Shown: positions 37,638 through 45,522 of the stretch, piece by piece
Layout of the letters: each line of letters opens with the position of its first letter
Position numbering within the stretch: the stretch's first letter is position 1
Source of the DNA: Paenibacillus sp.
Lineage (GTDB): Bacteria > Bacillota > Bacilli > Paenibacillales > NBRC-103111
Length of the DNA stretch: 64,000 nt
Assembly (NCBI GenBank): GCA_031180825.1
Contig: JAPSLM010000002.1
Coordinates: 248,001-312,000, forward strand
Reading direction: 5' to 3'
Notes under the pieces: generated by a model
Database searches by the model: none
What the model was told of the DNA's origin: nothing
The model's input: the letters and a program-made list of their open reading frames with translations, nothing else
Position numbers and translations under genes: made by a program

Positions 37638-38336
37638 ATGAATGTTCTCATTACAGGCGCCAATCGCGGGCTGGGATTAAGCCTCTGCACGGTATGCTTG
37701 GAGCAGGGGCATCGCGTTATAGCCGGCGTGCGGCGGATCGACAAGGCCGAATCGTTGCGGCAGCTCAAAAATACGTATCGGGAGAAGCTGGAGCTCTTTC
37801 CGCTGGACGTCAGCGACCACGAGTCCATCCGGAAGGCCTCACAAGCCGTTGCGGCTATCACGCCCGTATTGGACGTGATCGTCAACAATGCCGCACGGGA
37901 AGGAATGCGATGCAAAAACATTGAGGACGTCGAACTGGCGGACCTGGAAGAAACGTGGAAAACGAATGTATTGGGCCCGATGGCCGTAACGAAATATTTC
38001 CTTCCGCTGATGGAAAGCAGCCGGCAGAAAACGATCCTGAATATTAGCTCCGACGCCGGAAGCGTGTCGGAAATTCCGCTCAAGTACTACGGGTATTGCA
38101 TATCCAAAGCGGCGCTGAACATGTTCAGCCGGTTGCTTGACCGGGAGTTGCGGGCAAGAAATTTCAAGACGCTGGCCGTTCACCCCGGATGGATGAAAAC
38201 CGAAATGGGGGGCGAGGACGCAACCTACGAGCCGATGGAAATCGCGCGTCATTTATACGACCGGATTGCCGACATGCCTCAGAAGGAGCATTGCGACTAC
38301 ATCGTCGATTATTTGGGACATCCCATCCCTTGGTAA
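37638..38336 (+). CDS. btrF: short-chain dehydrogenase/reductase (BtrF position)
   Basis: A 232-residue SDR with the cofactor motif TGANRGLG at residues 6-13, NNAA at about 86-89, catalytic Ser near NISSDAGS, and YGYCISKAALN (Tyr-x-x-x-Lys). It is complete and probably active on a small alcohol or ketone. Its step in butirosin formation is not established as far as I know. It starts 15 bases after btrE with GGAGGC and precedes the side-chain genes. Confidence 0.82.
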   Translation: MNVLITGANRGLGLSLCTVCLEQGHRVIAGVRRIDKAESLRQLKNTYREKLELFPLDVSDHESIRKASQAVAAITPVLDVIVNNAAREGMRCKNIEDVELADLEETWKTNVLGPMAVTKYFLPLMESSRQKTILNISSDAGSVSEIPLKYYGYCISKAALNMFSRLLDRELRARNFKTLAVHPGWMKTEMGGEDATYEPMEIARHLYDRIADMPQKEHCDYIVDYLGHPIPW

Positions 38337-38368
38337 GCGGGCTGTTATATGGTAAAGGGGGAGCTGTT

Positions 38369-38785
38369 ATGCCCAAGCTGTTTGTGTACGGAACTTTGCG
38401 GGAAGGGGAAAATAATCACAAATATATGAAAGACGCCACCTTGCTTTCCCGCAATGCCAGCATTGCCGGTTCTTTGGTGGATAGCGGAAACGGCTTCCCC
38501 GGGCTTTTGCTGGAAAGCAGTGTGGTGCATGGGGAGCTGTACGAGGTTTCGGAGGAAGCCCTTCGGCGAATCGACGAGCTGGAACAATACTTTGGCCCGG
38601 AGGATCCGAGAAATCAGTTTTACAGGGTGGAATGCGAAGTGAACGTCGAGCGCGGGAAGCTGCTGACCTGGACGTATGTGTACAATCGCGACGATTATGC
38701 GGAAACCAGGTTTACCGATTGGAAGCAGTACCGGTCGCAAGCGACTTTGCCGGAGGAGAATCGCGATGTCCCTCACACGTTATGA
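38369..38785 (+). CDS. btrG: gamma-glutamyl cyclotransferase of the side-chain pathway (BtrG)
   Basis: A 138-residue gamma-glutamylcyclotransferase fold protein with the substrate loop YGTLREG at residues 7-13, GELYEV, and an acidic residue in IDELEQYF as general base. In butirosin, BtrG removes the protecting gamma-glutamyl group as 5-oxoproline after the side chain has been attached. The ATG at 38369 follows AAAGGGGGAG. It overlaps btrH by 20 bases. Confidence 0.92.
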   Translation: MPKLFVYGTLREGENNHKYMKDATLLSRNASIAGSLVDSGNGFPGLLLESSVVHGELYEVSEEALRRIDELEQYFGPEDPRNQFYRVECEVNVERGKLLTWTYVYNRDDYAETRFTDWKQYRSQATLPEENRDVPHTL

Positions 38786-39677
38786 CGAGAAATTTTTCGA
38801 TTGCCGAAAATCGCAAATCATCGCTTATTTGGACGCTCGTCATGTGAATGTCATTCCTCTGTTTTACAACAGCTATCAAAGCACCGCGGAGATCTACCGG
38901 CAATTGTTTATCGAGAACAAAACCAAATGGAAGTATTCGGAGCCGTCCTTGTCCGATCAAGATTTGGCGCGAATAGGAATAACGCCGTACCGGATGTGCT
39001 TTGAGAGCTTTAAGCATGCTTCGCCGTATTTGAATGAAAAGCTGCATGATCAAAAAGTCGTGTTCCTCTGGGGAGATGAATATTATCTCCCCTACCGCGC
39101 CGAAGCTTTTCACGCGATTCATTCAGCCCATTCCCTTGTCGTAACCGGCTACCATGAGCCAAGCTGTGATTATTACGTGGAGGATTGGGACGGGCTGTAC
39201 GGCTATTTGTCTTCGTTCCACATAGAATCGGCTTTCGACAGCTTGCCGGAGCAAATGAGATCCATTCTGTATTTGGATATTCATGAGGAAGGCCGGGACA
39301 CCGACAAATCGGAAGACATCCGCAGCTTTCTTCGGTGGCTGCAAGCTTTCGAGGACGACTATGCCTGCTACGACCGGATACGGGGCCAGATGCACGATTA
39401 CGACGAACGGCGGCTTACCTCAATGGATCACAGCTTCCGGTTAATTGCCGCCTCGCGTTATGTGTTCTCCAAATTTCTTCGATATATCGACTATCATCCG
39501 GAAGAAATCACGGCCTTGTTGAACAGCCATCAACTGGCCAATAACATTGCCACGATCGTTCGCAGATATATGGTTGCCCGCAAAATCGACTGGAACAGTC
39601 TCAACGATCGAATCCGGCAGTTGAGAGAGCAGGAGGAAGGCTTTCTGCAGCGGCTAAAGCGCAATTACGCAAGCTAG
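38766..39677 (+). CDS. btrH: side-chain acyltransferase (BtrH)
   Basis: A 303-residue protein of the butirosin biosynthesis protein H family. It transfers the gamma-glutamyl-4-amino-2-hydroxybutyryl group from carrier BtrI to the C1 amine of ribostamycin. An N-terminal cysteine in DEKFFDCRKSQIIAYLD (Cys13) and a His in the GYHEPSCDYYVEDWDG region fit a cysteine-acyltransferase-like fold; this residue reading is my inference. The ATG at 38766 is behind CCGGAGGAG inside btrG. It is followed by btrI after 52 bases. Confidence 0.9.
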   Translation: MSLTRYDEKFFDCRKSQIIAYLDARHVNVIPLFYNSYQSTAEIYRQLFIENKTKWKYSEPSLSDQDLARIGITPYRMCFESFKHASPYLNEKLHDQKVVFLWGDEYYLPYRAEAFHAIHSAHSLVVTGYHEPSCDYYVEDWDGLYGYLSSFHIESAFDSLPEQMRSILYLDIHEEGRDTDKSEDIRSFLRWLQAFEDDYACYDRIRGQMHDYDERRLTSMDHSFRLIAASRYVFSKFLRYIDYHPEEITALLNSHQLANNIATIVRRYMVARKIDWNSLNDRIRQLREQEEGFLQRLKRNYAS

Positions 39678-39729
39678 AGCGGCGGCATGCCGCAGAACCG
39701 AAACCTTATGATGGGAGGGAGTCCTGTCC

Positions 39730-39993
39730 ATGTCTTTGGATACTCAAGTCAATGGGATGGCATCTCAAATTGTGTCTTGCGTGAAAGAAATTTTGCAAAC
39801 CGAAGAGCCCATTTCCCGGGATACGGATTTATTCCTGTTGGGACTGGATTCGATCACGGCCGTAGATTTAATCGTCAATTTGGAAAGCATGTTCGGAATC
39901 GCGTTCGAGGATGATGAGCTGATCGTCGAAAACTTTTCCACCGTGGAAAAAATTATGGCCCATGTATCCGCCAAGGCCGGGGGGAGTCTATGA
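39730..39993 (+). CDS. btrI: acyl carrier protein for the side chain (BtrI)
   Basis: An 87-residue acyl carrier protein. Ser41 in GLDSITAVDL takes the phosphopantetheine arm. In butirosin BtrI carries glutamate and its products (GABA, gamma-glutamyl-GABA, hydroxylated form). GGGAGG precedes the ATG. It overlaps btrJ by 4 bases (ATGA). No phosphopantetheinyl transferase gene is in the window, so a host enzyme must load it. Confidence 0.95.
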   Translation: MSLDTQVNGMASQIVSCVKEILQTEEPISRDTDLFLLGLDSITAVDLIVNLESMFGIAFEDDELIVENFSTVEKIMAHVSAKAGGSL

Positions 39994-41264
39994 TTCCGGC
40001 CACCCATCCGCATCCGTTGGATTACTATCGTCTGGATCATAAAAAAGTATTATGGTACATGAACATTAGCCAGGAGCAGAACTGGGGCCGATCGAGTTAT
40101 TTTCCGGCAATGCACGATCCCCAGGCACAGGACATTGTTGTGCAGCAGGAGCACCAGCTTCTTTTTTTGGCGAGGCCTGAGGACACCGTATTTTTCCACA
40201 AGATGCCGGAACCGGCCTTTTTGCGGTACTGGGAGGAGCGGGGCGTCACCCATCCCCGAATCGTATGCTTCGACGATATCTCCCAACTGCCGGAGCTCTC
40301 GGGGTATACCCTGATCCCGTTCATCATGACGGACGAGCTTATGGAGCTGAAGCGGCGGTTTCCGCAACTGGAAGTTATCGCTCCCGATTTGCAGGTATGC
40401 AAAGAAATCAATCATAAATTTAAAACGCGAAGGCTGATGGAGAAAAACGGCTTTAAGGTGACTGCGGGCTTTTTCTGTACGACCGTACAACAATTGGAGG
40501 AGGCTTACCGCCGTCTCGTTTCGTCGGGCTTTGCCAAGTGTGTGTTGAAGGTGCCTTACGGCTCCTCCGGAAAAGGGCTCAAGGTCATCGATAACGAAAG
40601 GAATTTTCAATCGCTGCGCCGGTATATTGAACATCGCGAAACCGACATCGATCTGTTGATCGAAGGCTGGCATAATCACCGCCTCAGCCTGACCGCCCAG
40701 CTTTTTATTGCGGACGAGCAGGTTCATCTTCTGGCGGTGACGGAGCAAATTATCGACCAGCACGGCGTGTACAAAGGGACCAATTTCTCGCCGGCTTTGA
40801 CCCCGCCCGAGCTGGCCTCTTACGAGGAACAGCTCCTCAAGATCGGGGAAATCATGCGGCAGATGGGCTATTACGGCGTTCTGGGGATCGACTCGATCAT
40901 CGATACGAACGGCGACCTGATTCCGGTCATCGAGATTAACGCCAGACTTACCCAGGTCACTTATATTCTTCCTTTAGTGATCGAGCAGAAGAAACGGCAT
41001 GCGTTTGTGGAAAGCCGGGTTGCGGTTTTCAACTCCAAGGCGGATTTGTCGTTCGAGGATTACGTTCGCCATATGACGAAGCTGACGGACGACTTCAGGG
41101 TGAAGATCGACGTATACAATTTCTGCAAAGCGGCGGGGACGGCCAAGAATACGTATAAAATATTTTTATTGGTCAGCACCAATAAGCCGGAACGGCTGTC
41201 CTCTGTCCGAAGCGCGCTTGACGAGCTGCATGTGCAAATTTCAACGGGTGCCACTAAGTCGTGA
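39990..41264 (+). CDS. btrJ: ATP-grasp glutamate-carrier protein ligase (BtrJ)
   Basis: A 424-residue ATP-grasp ligase. The central domain shows KVPYGSSGKGLKVI (nucleotide loop, residues about 187-200), and the metal-binding end has GIDSIIDTNGDLIPVIEINA. In butirosin BtrJ loads glutamate onto BtrI and later adds the protecting gamma-glutamyl group to the GABA-carrier. It starts inside the end of btrI and ends 23 bases before btrK. Confidence 0.92.
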   Translation: MIPATHPHPLDYYRLDHKKVLWYMNISQEQNWGRSSYFPAMHDPQAQDIVVQQEHQLLFLARPEDTVFFHKMPEPAFLRYWEERGVTHPRIVCFDDISQLPELSGYTLIPFIMTDELMELKRRFPQLEVIAPDLQVCKEINHKFKTRRLMEKNGFKVTAGFFCTTVQQLEEAYRRLVSSGFAKCVLKVPYGSSGKGLKVIDNERNFQSLRRYIEHRETDIDLLIEGWHNHRLSLTAQLFIADEQVHLLAVTEQIIDQHGVYKGTNFSPALTPPELASYEEQLLKIGEIMRQMGYYGVLGIDSIIDTNGDLIPVIEINARLTQVTYILPLVIEQKKRHAFVESRVAVFNSKADLSFEDYVRHMTKLTDDFRVKIDVYNFCKAAGTAKNTYKIFLLVSTNKPERLSSVRSALDELHVQISTGATKS

Positions 41265-41287
41265 AAAAAGAAGGAGGTTTCTTGCGG

Positions 41288-42556
41288 ATGAGTCTGACGG
41301 AAAGTGAAATTGCGGCATGTTCCAACGATTTCGAGACTCCTTTTTATTTGTACGACGGGGACTTTATGGAACAGCACTATAAGCGGTTAAGAGCGTTGAC
41401 AGACCCTGCCATTCAATTTTATTTGTCGCTGAAGGCCAATAATAATCTGCATATCGTGAGGCTGTTCCAGCAGTGGGGAGCCGGCATTGAGGTAGCGTCG
41501 GCCGGAGAACTGGCATTGGCGCTGCACGCCGGCTTTACGGCGGACAAAATTATTTTCTCGGGTCCCGGAAAAAAGAAAAGCGAGCTGGAATTGGCTATCG
41601 GCAAGGGGATCTACTGCATCATTGTCGAATCGATCGACGAGCTGCATTATATCGAGGAATTGGCCCGGCTCGAACATAAGGTTGTAAACATCGCCGTCCG
41701 TATCAATCCGGACCAAAGCTTCGGGAATACGGCCATCAAAATGGGCGGGGTACCGAGGCAGTTTGGCATCGACGAATCCATGCTGGATTCCGTATTCGAC
41801 GCCATCGGCCGGCTCCGGCATGTAAAATTCATTGGCATTCACGTCTATACGGGAACCCAGAACCTCAATGCGGACAGCATTATCGAATCGATGAAATATA
41901 CGGTGGATTTGGGCGCCAAAATTTTTGAACAGTATGGCATCGTCTGCGAGTTGATCAACCTTGGCGGAGGGTTTGGGGTGCCGTATTTTGCGCACGAAAA
42001 ATCGCTGGATATCGGCAAAATTACCGCCGCCGTTAATGCATACGTGCGGCAGGCCAGAGCGTCGTTGTTCGGAAAAACCGCTTTCGTTATCGAAAGCGGC
42101 AGATTTCTGCTGGCTCAAGCAGCCGTCTATGTGACCAAAGTGCTCTACAGGAAATACTCGAAAGGCGAAGTCTTTATTATCGTCGACGGAGGCATGCACC
42201 ATCATGCGGCCTCTACGTTCAGAGGACGAAATATCCGGAGCAACTACCCGATGAAATGCATCCGTCTGCAGGAAGCAGATCGGCCGGGTGAGCCCGAGAA
42301 GGTCACGATCGCAGGTCCGTTATGCACTCCCGAGGATTGCATCGGCAAGGATGTCAAGCTACCAAGCCTGTACCCGGGCGATCTTGTCTATGTGCTGAAT
42401 TCGGGAGCGTATGGCCTGAGCTTCAGTCCCGTTCATTTCCTGGGGCACCCTGCGCCTATGGAAATTTTGAAGCGGGAGGGGACGTACCGTGTAATCAGGC
42501 ATCGGGGCAGCGCCGAAGATTTAATCCGCAATCAAGCGGCTTTATGTGAAATTTGA
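41288..42556 (+). CDS. btrK: glutamyl-carrier decarboxylase (BtrK)
   Basis: A 422-residue PLP enzyme of the alanine-racemase-fold (group IV) decarboxylases. Lys49 in YLSLKANNN binds PLP, HVYTGTQN and GGGFGVPY hold the phosphate, and GPLCTPEDC carries the catalytic cysteine. It decarboxylates the glutamate bound to BtrI, giving the GABA thioester. The ATG at 41288 is 10 bases behind AAGGAGG; earlier GTG and TTG codons overlap or crowd that site. Confidence 0.94.
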   Translation: MSLTESEIAACSNDFETPFYLYDGDFMEQHYKRLRALTDPAIQFYLSLKANNNLHIVRLFQQWGAGIEVASAGELALALHAGFTADKIIFSGPGKKKSELELAIGKGIYCIIVESIDELHYIEELARLEHKVVNIAVRINPDQSFGNTAIKMGGVPRQFGIDESMLDSVFDAIGRLRHVKFIGIHVYTGTQNLNADSIIESMKYTVDLGAKIFEQYGIVCELINLGGGFGVPYFAHEKSLDIGKITAAVNAYVRQARASLFGKTAFVIESGRFLLAQAAVYVTKVLYRKYSKGEVFIIVDGGMHHHAASTFRGRNIRSNYPMKCIRLQEADRPGEPEKVTIAGPLCTPEDCIGKDVKLPSLYPGDLVYVLNSGAYGLSFSPVHFLGHPAPMEILKREGTYRVIRHRGSAEDLIRNQAALCEI

Positions 42557-43611
42557 AACGGGAGATGGTCACGCTGAGTCCTGTTCAATATTATTGCCAA
42601 ATACCGGGTGTGAACCACTATGCCACCAAAGAGGAATATATCCGCAATTCCATCCATATCGCCCAATTGTCGGAGACTTATGGGATCGTCGGTTCTTTAT
42701 CGTTCTTTAACCATGGAGTGCTGGACCCTTGGGCGGTCAGCTCCATAGTTATACAGCAGACGGCAAGCCATATTCCGCTTATTGCCGTTCAACCGTACAT
42801 GTATCCTCCTTATACGGTTGCAAAATTAATTCACAGCTTCGCTTATTTGTATAACCGGCGAATCGATCTCAATATGATCACCGGCGCCGTCACCGGCGAG
42901 CTGCAGCAAATCGGCGATCATTCGGACCATTCGTCGCGGTACAGGAAACTGCATGAATATGTGCAAGTCCTGCGCATGCTGCTGGAAAGCGACGCCCCCG
43001 TGACGTTCGAAGGGGATTATTACCGCGTGAGCAAATTGGATTTTAAGCCAAGGCTGGCGGATGAATGTCTTCGTCCCAAAATATTTATGGCCGGCTCCTC
43101 CGAAGAAGGAATGGAGACGGGGCTGAAGGTCGCGGATTATGTCGTCACCCACCCCGGACCGTTGGAGCATTTCAAAGCGAGCTTCAGCGAAAAATTCCGC
43201 AATACGGAAGTTCAAGCCGCCATTCGCCTCGAAATCATTGCCCGGCCGTCTTCGGCGGAAGCGTGGAAGGCGGCTTATTCCCGGTACCCGAGCAACCGGC
43301 ATGGAAGCATCCAGCTTCGGTTGAAAAGGAATTCGGAGTCGAGCTGGCAGCGAACCTTGGCCGAATTGGCCTTGGCGAGCGAAACGTACGATGAGGTGTT
43401 CTGGATGGGCGGCTATATGAACGGCGGAATTTACAGCCCCGTACTCGTCGGCGATTATGAACAAGTGGCCCGTTATTTGAACGGCTATTACGCTCTCGGA
43501 GTAAAAGCCGTCTTGTTGGGCTCGATGTATAGCGAAGAAGATTTTGTTCATTTTAATCAAGTCAAAAGCATCTTGCATTACGCAAGCAGCACGATAGGAG
43601 AGGGTAACTGA
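42553..43611 (+). CDS. btrO: luciferase-like FMN monooxygenase (BtrO)
   Basis: A 352-residue luciferase-like monooxygenase. In butirosin BtrO, with a flavin reductase partner, hydroxylates C2 of gamma-glutamyl-GABA on BtrI. Family traits are the TIM-barrel pattern (IDLNMITGAVTGELQQIG, YRVSKLDFKPR, FMAGSSEEGMETG). The start is uncertain: a TTG at 42553 overlaps the btrK stop (TTGA) and suits coupling; an ATG at 42565 would drop four residues. It ends on the first base of the next gene. Confidence 0.9.
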   Translation: MKREMVTLSPVQYYCQIPGVNHYATKEEYIRNSIHIAQLSETYGIVGSLSFFNHGVLDPWAVSSIVIQQTASHIPLIAVQPYMYPPYTVAKLIHSFAYLYNRRIDLNMITGAVTGELQQIGDHSDHSSRYRKLHEYVQVLRMLLESDAPVTFEGDYYRVSKLDFKPRLADECLRPKIFMAGSSEEGMETGLKVADYVVTHPGPLEHFKASFSEKFRNTEVQAAIRLEIIARPSSAEAWKAAYSRYPSNRHGSIQLRLKRNSESSWQRTLAELALASETYDEVFWMGGYMNGGIYSPVLVGDYEQVARYLNGYYALGVKAVLLGSMYSEEDFVHFNQVKSILHYASSTIGEGN

Positions 43612-43874
43612 TGGATAACGATAAACGAAACTGTCTTTATCAAGTCATCTATGCGGTTTCCGGCGTCACGGGGACGGATGGCGACGAACTGATCGAAATC
43701 TTTCGGCAGGGGCCGATGGAAGTGGATAAGAGAGATTTTTTTGAGATCGTCCAACGCATTGAATCGCTGTATGACTGCACCTTGGATATGAACTTTGAAG
43801 GGCCTTACAGGTTGGATGCCGACGAGATCGTCAATAAGCTGCTGCAGATTCAAGGGGGAATCAAAGTTGAATAG
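43611..43874 (+). CDS. acyl-carrier-protein-like protein lacking the attachment serine
   Basis: An 87-residue protein whose second half reads like an acyl carrier protein from helix II onward (DFFEIVQRIESLYDCTLDM, then LDADEIVNKLLQIQGG). The usual Asp-Ser-Leu is Asp39-Lys40-Arg41, so it cannot take phosphopantetheine there. It is tightly packed between btrO (1-base overlap) and btrQ (8-base overlap), so it is a genuine cluster member. A scaffold role for the hydroxylase or oxidase is my guess. Confidence 0.72.
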   Translation: MDNDKRNCLYQVIYAVSGVTGTDGDELIEIFRQGPMEVDKRDFFEIVQRIESLYDCTLDMNFEGPYRLDADEIVNKLLQIQGGIKVE

Positions 43875-45381
43875 GCACTTCGACGTATGTGTGATCGGAA
43901 GCGGGGCAAGCGGATCGGTTGTCACGAAATGTTTGGCGGACAAGGGCTGGGACGTTGTCATCGTAGAGCAGGGCGATCTGATCGAACCCGGAACCAATAT
44001 CGATTCGGTTATGAGCAGTGCGGAGAAAGCTTACGCGAGGGAAGCGGACGGAACATGGGGGCAAAACGGCTATCCGTGGTCAGCCAGCGCCGTAGGCGGG
44101 GGAACGATTTTTTACGCGGGCATCTCCTTTCGCTATAAGGATGTCGATTTTGACGCAAGGGAATATGTGGCTCCGGATGCCATGGACCCGATATGGCCTA
44201 TCCAATATTCCGATTTGGACCCTTACTACAACAAGATCGAACAGTGGCTCGGGGTTTCCGGCGATCTGAATGCGGATCCGTATAAAAACAAGTCCGGCAC
44301 GGGGGCGTTAAGGGCCGCGCACTCCTACAGCCAGCAAGGCGCGTTGATTCATCAAGCGGGCAAAAAGCTGGGACTCCGTCCGTTTCCGACGCCACTAGCC
44401 GTCAATACGACCGACCATCAAGGGTATCCGGGGTGCGACAACTTGACGAGCTGTACGGATTATGCTTGCCCGATCGGCGCGAAAGCGGACAGCTATACCC
44501 GCATTTTGAAGCCGGAGCTGCAGCGAAGCAATGTGACGCTCCTGAAAACTACGAAAGCCTTGGCCTTTCATCAGAAGAAGCCGACGGAGATCGATACCCT
44601 GGAATGCCTGGACTTAAGCACAAAAGAAAGATTTCATATTAAAGCAAAGCATTTTGTATTGGCCGGAAATGCCATCCAAAGCGCCGCTTTGGTGCTGCGC
44701 TCCACCAACCAATGGTGGCCGGACGGCGTCGGAAACCAATCGGGGCTGGTCGGCTCGGGGCTCTGCTTCAAAAACAGCGAATACGTATCCGGATGGGTGG
44801 AGGATCATCCTTACGAAAAATTAAACGAACCGTTGAAAGGCTTATATTCCACCGTTTCGATTACGGATCATTATCTGGACAAAGAATGCCCTTCCGGTCT
44901 GGGCGGACTTATCTACGAAGCCAACCCTTGGAGCTTTGACGGCTGCGAAGGCAGAGGAATCTATATTCAATTGGAATGCATCATCGCGGACCAGCCCATG
45001 ATGTCCAACAAAGTCCGGCTGTCCAACGACAAGGAAGCGACGGGGGTACCCAAAATCATCCTCGACTACCAGACGCACGAATGGGACCGGCACAGGCTGA
45101 GCTACATGATCGAACGGGCGAAAGGGCTTCTGAATACGATGGGCGCGGAAAACATCCGGTGCAACCCTTCCTATTATTATTTAGGCAGCGCCCATTTGCA
45201 CGGAACCTGCAGAGCGGGGACCGACGAGCAAACCTCCGTGGTGGACAAATTCGGCAGGTTTCATGCCATCGACAATTTGTTTGCCGCAGACGGATCGTTC
45301 ATGCCGTTTGCCGGAGGCGTTAATCCTACCTTGACCATTCAAGCCAACGCGCTGAGAATTGCGGAACATATGGCTTTGTAG
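43867..45381 (+). CDS. btrQ: paromamine 6'-dehydrogenase, GMC flavoprotein (BtrQ)
   Basis: A 504-residue GMC oxidoreductase. FAD-binding GSGASGSVV is at residues 10-18, and the C terminus has AADGSFMPFAGGVNPTLTIQ. It oxidises the 6'-hydroxyl of paromamine to the aldehyde for BtrB. The start is the TTG at 43867 behind AAGGGGG; an upstream frame to 43795 runs through the carrier-like gene. A cysteine set CDNLTSCTDYACPIGAK is distinctive and could bind a metal cluster. It is the last biosynthetic gene of the plus-strand run. Confidence 0.92.
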   Translation: MNRHFDVCVIGSGASGSVVTKCLADKGWDVVIVEQGDLIEPGTNIDSVMSSAEKAYAREADGTWGQNGYPWSASAVGGGTIFYAGISFRYKDVDFDAREYVAPDAMDPIWPIQYSDLDPYYNKIEQWLGVSGDLNADPYKNKSGTGALRAAHSYSQQGALIHQAGKKLGLRPFPTPLAVNTTDHQGYPGCDNLTSCTDYACPIGAKADSYTRILKPELQRSNVTLLKTTKALAFHQKKPTEIDTLECLDLSTKERFHIKAKHFVLAGNAIQSAALVLRSTNQWWPDGVGNQSGLVGSGLCFKNSEYVSGWVEDHPYEKLNEPLKGLYSTVSITDHYLDKECPSGLGGLIYEANPWSFDGCEGRGIYIQLECIIADQPMMSNKVRLSNDKEATGVPKIILDYQTHEWDRHRLSYMIERAKGLLNTMGAENIRCNPSYYYLGSAHLHGTCRAGTDEQTSVVDKFGRFHAIDNLFAADGSFMPFAGGVNPTLTIQANALRIAEHMAL

Positions 45382-45408
45382 GCCGGCTCGCGAAAAACCG
45401 AATCCCTT

Positions 45409-45522
45409 ATGGACAGGACATCGATCCTTTATTGCGGAAGGCGCATGCGCGAATGGCTCCCGATAAGGAGATGTCCTTCTTCAAATCATCGTGAAATCGG
45501 GCAGCTTAAGGCAAGGAGGTGA
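45409..45522 (+). CDS. putative leader peptide before the exporter genes
   Basis: A 37-codon frame (start ATG 45409, stop TGA 45520-45522) fills the gap between btrQ and the exporter. It is Arg-rich (MDRTSILYCGRRMREW..., ending KARR). It lacks a clear ribosome binding site, but its last codons contain the AAGGAGG of the next gene, and its stop overlaps a GTG start (GTGA). The hairpin at 45416-45476 lies inside it. Resemblance in role to the B. subtilis bmrB leader is inference. Confidence 0.4.
   Translation: MDRTSILYCGRRMREWLPIRRCPSSNHREIGQLKARR
45416..45482 (+). promoter_or_regulatory. candidate attenuator hairpin
   Basis: GGACATC (45416-45422) pairs with GATGTCC (45470-45476), extended by TCCTTTAT / ATAAGGA with one bulge, and an apical GCGCATGCGC. 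It is followed by TTCTTC, a weak U-rich tail. It could be a terminator or a translation-sensitive attenuator. Confidence 0.5.
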
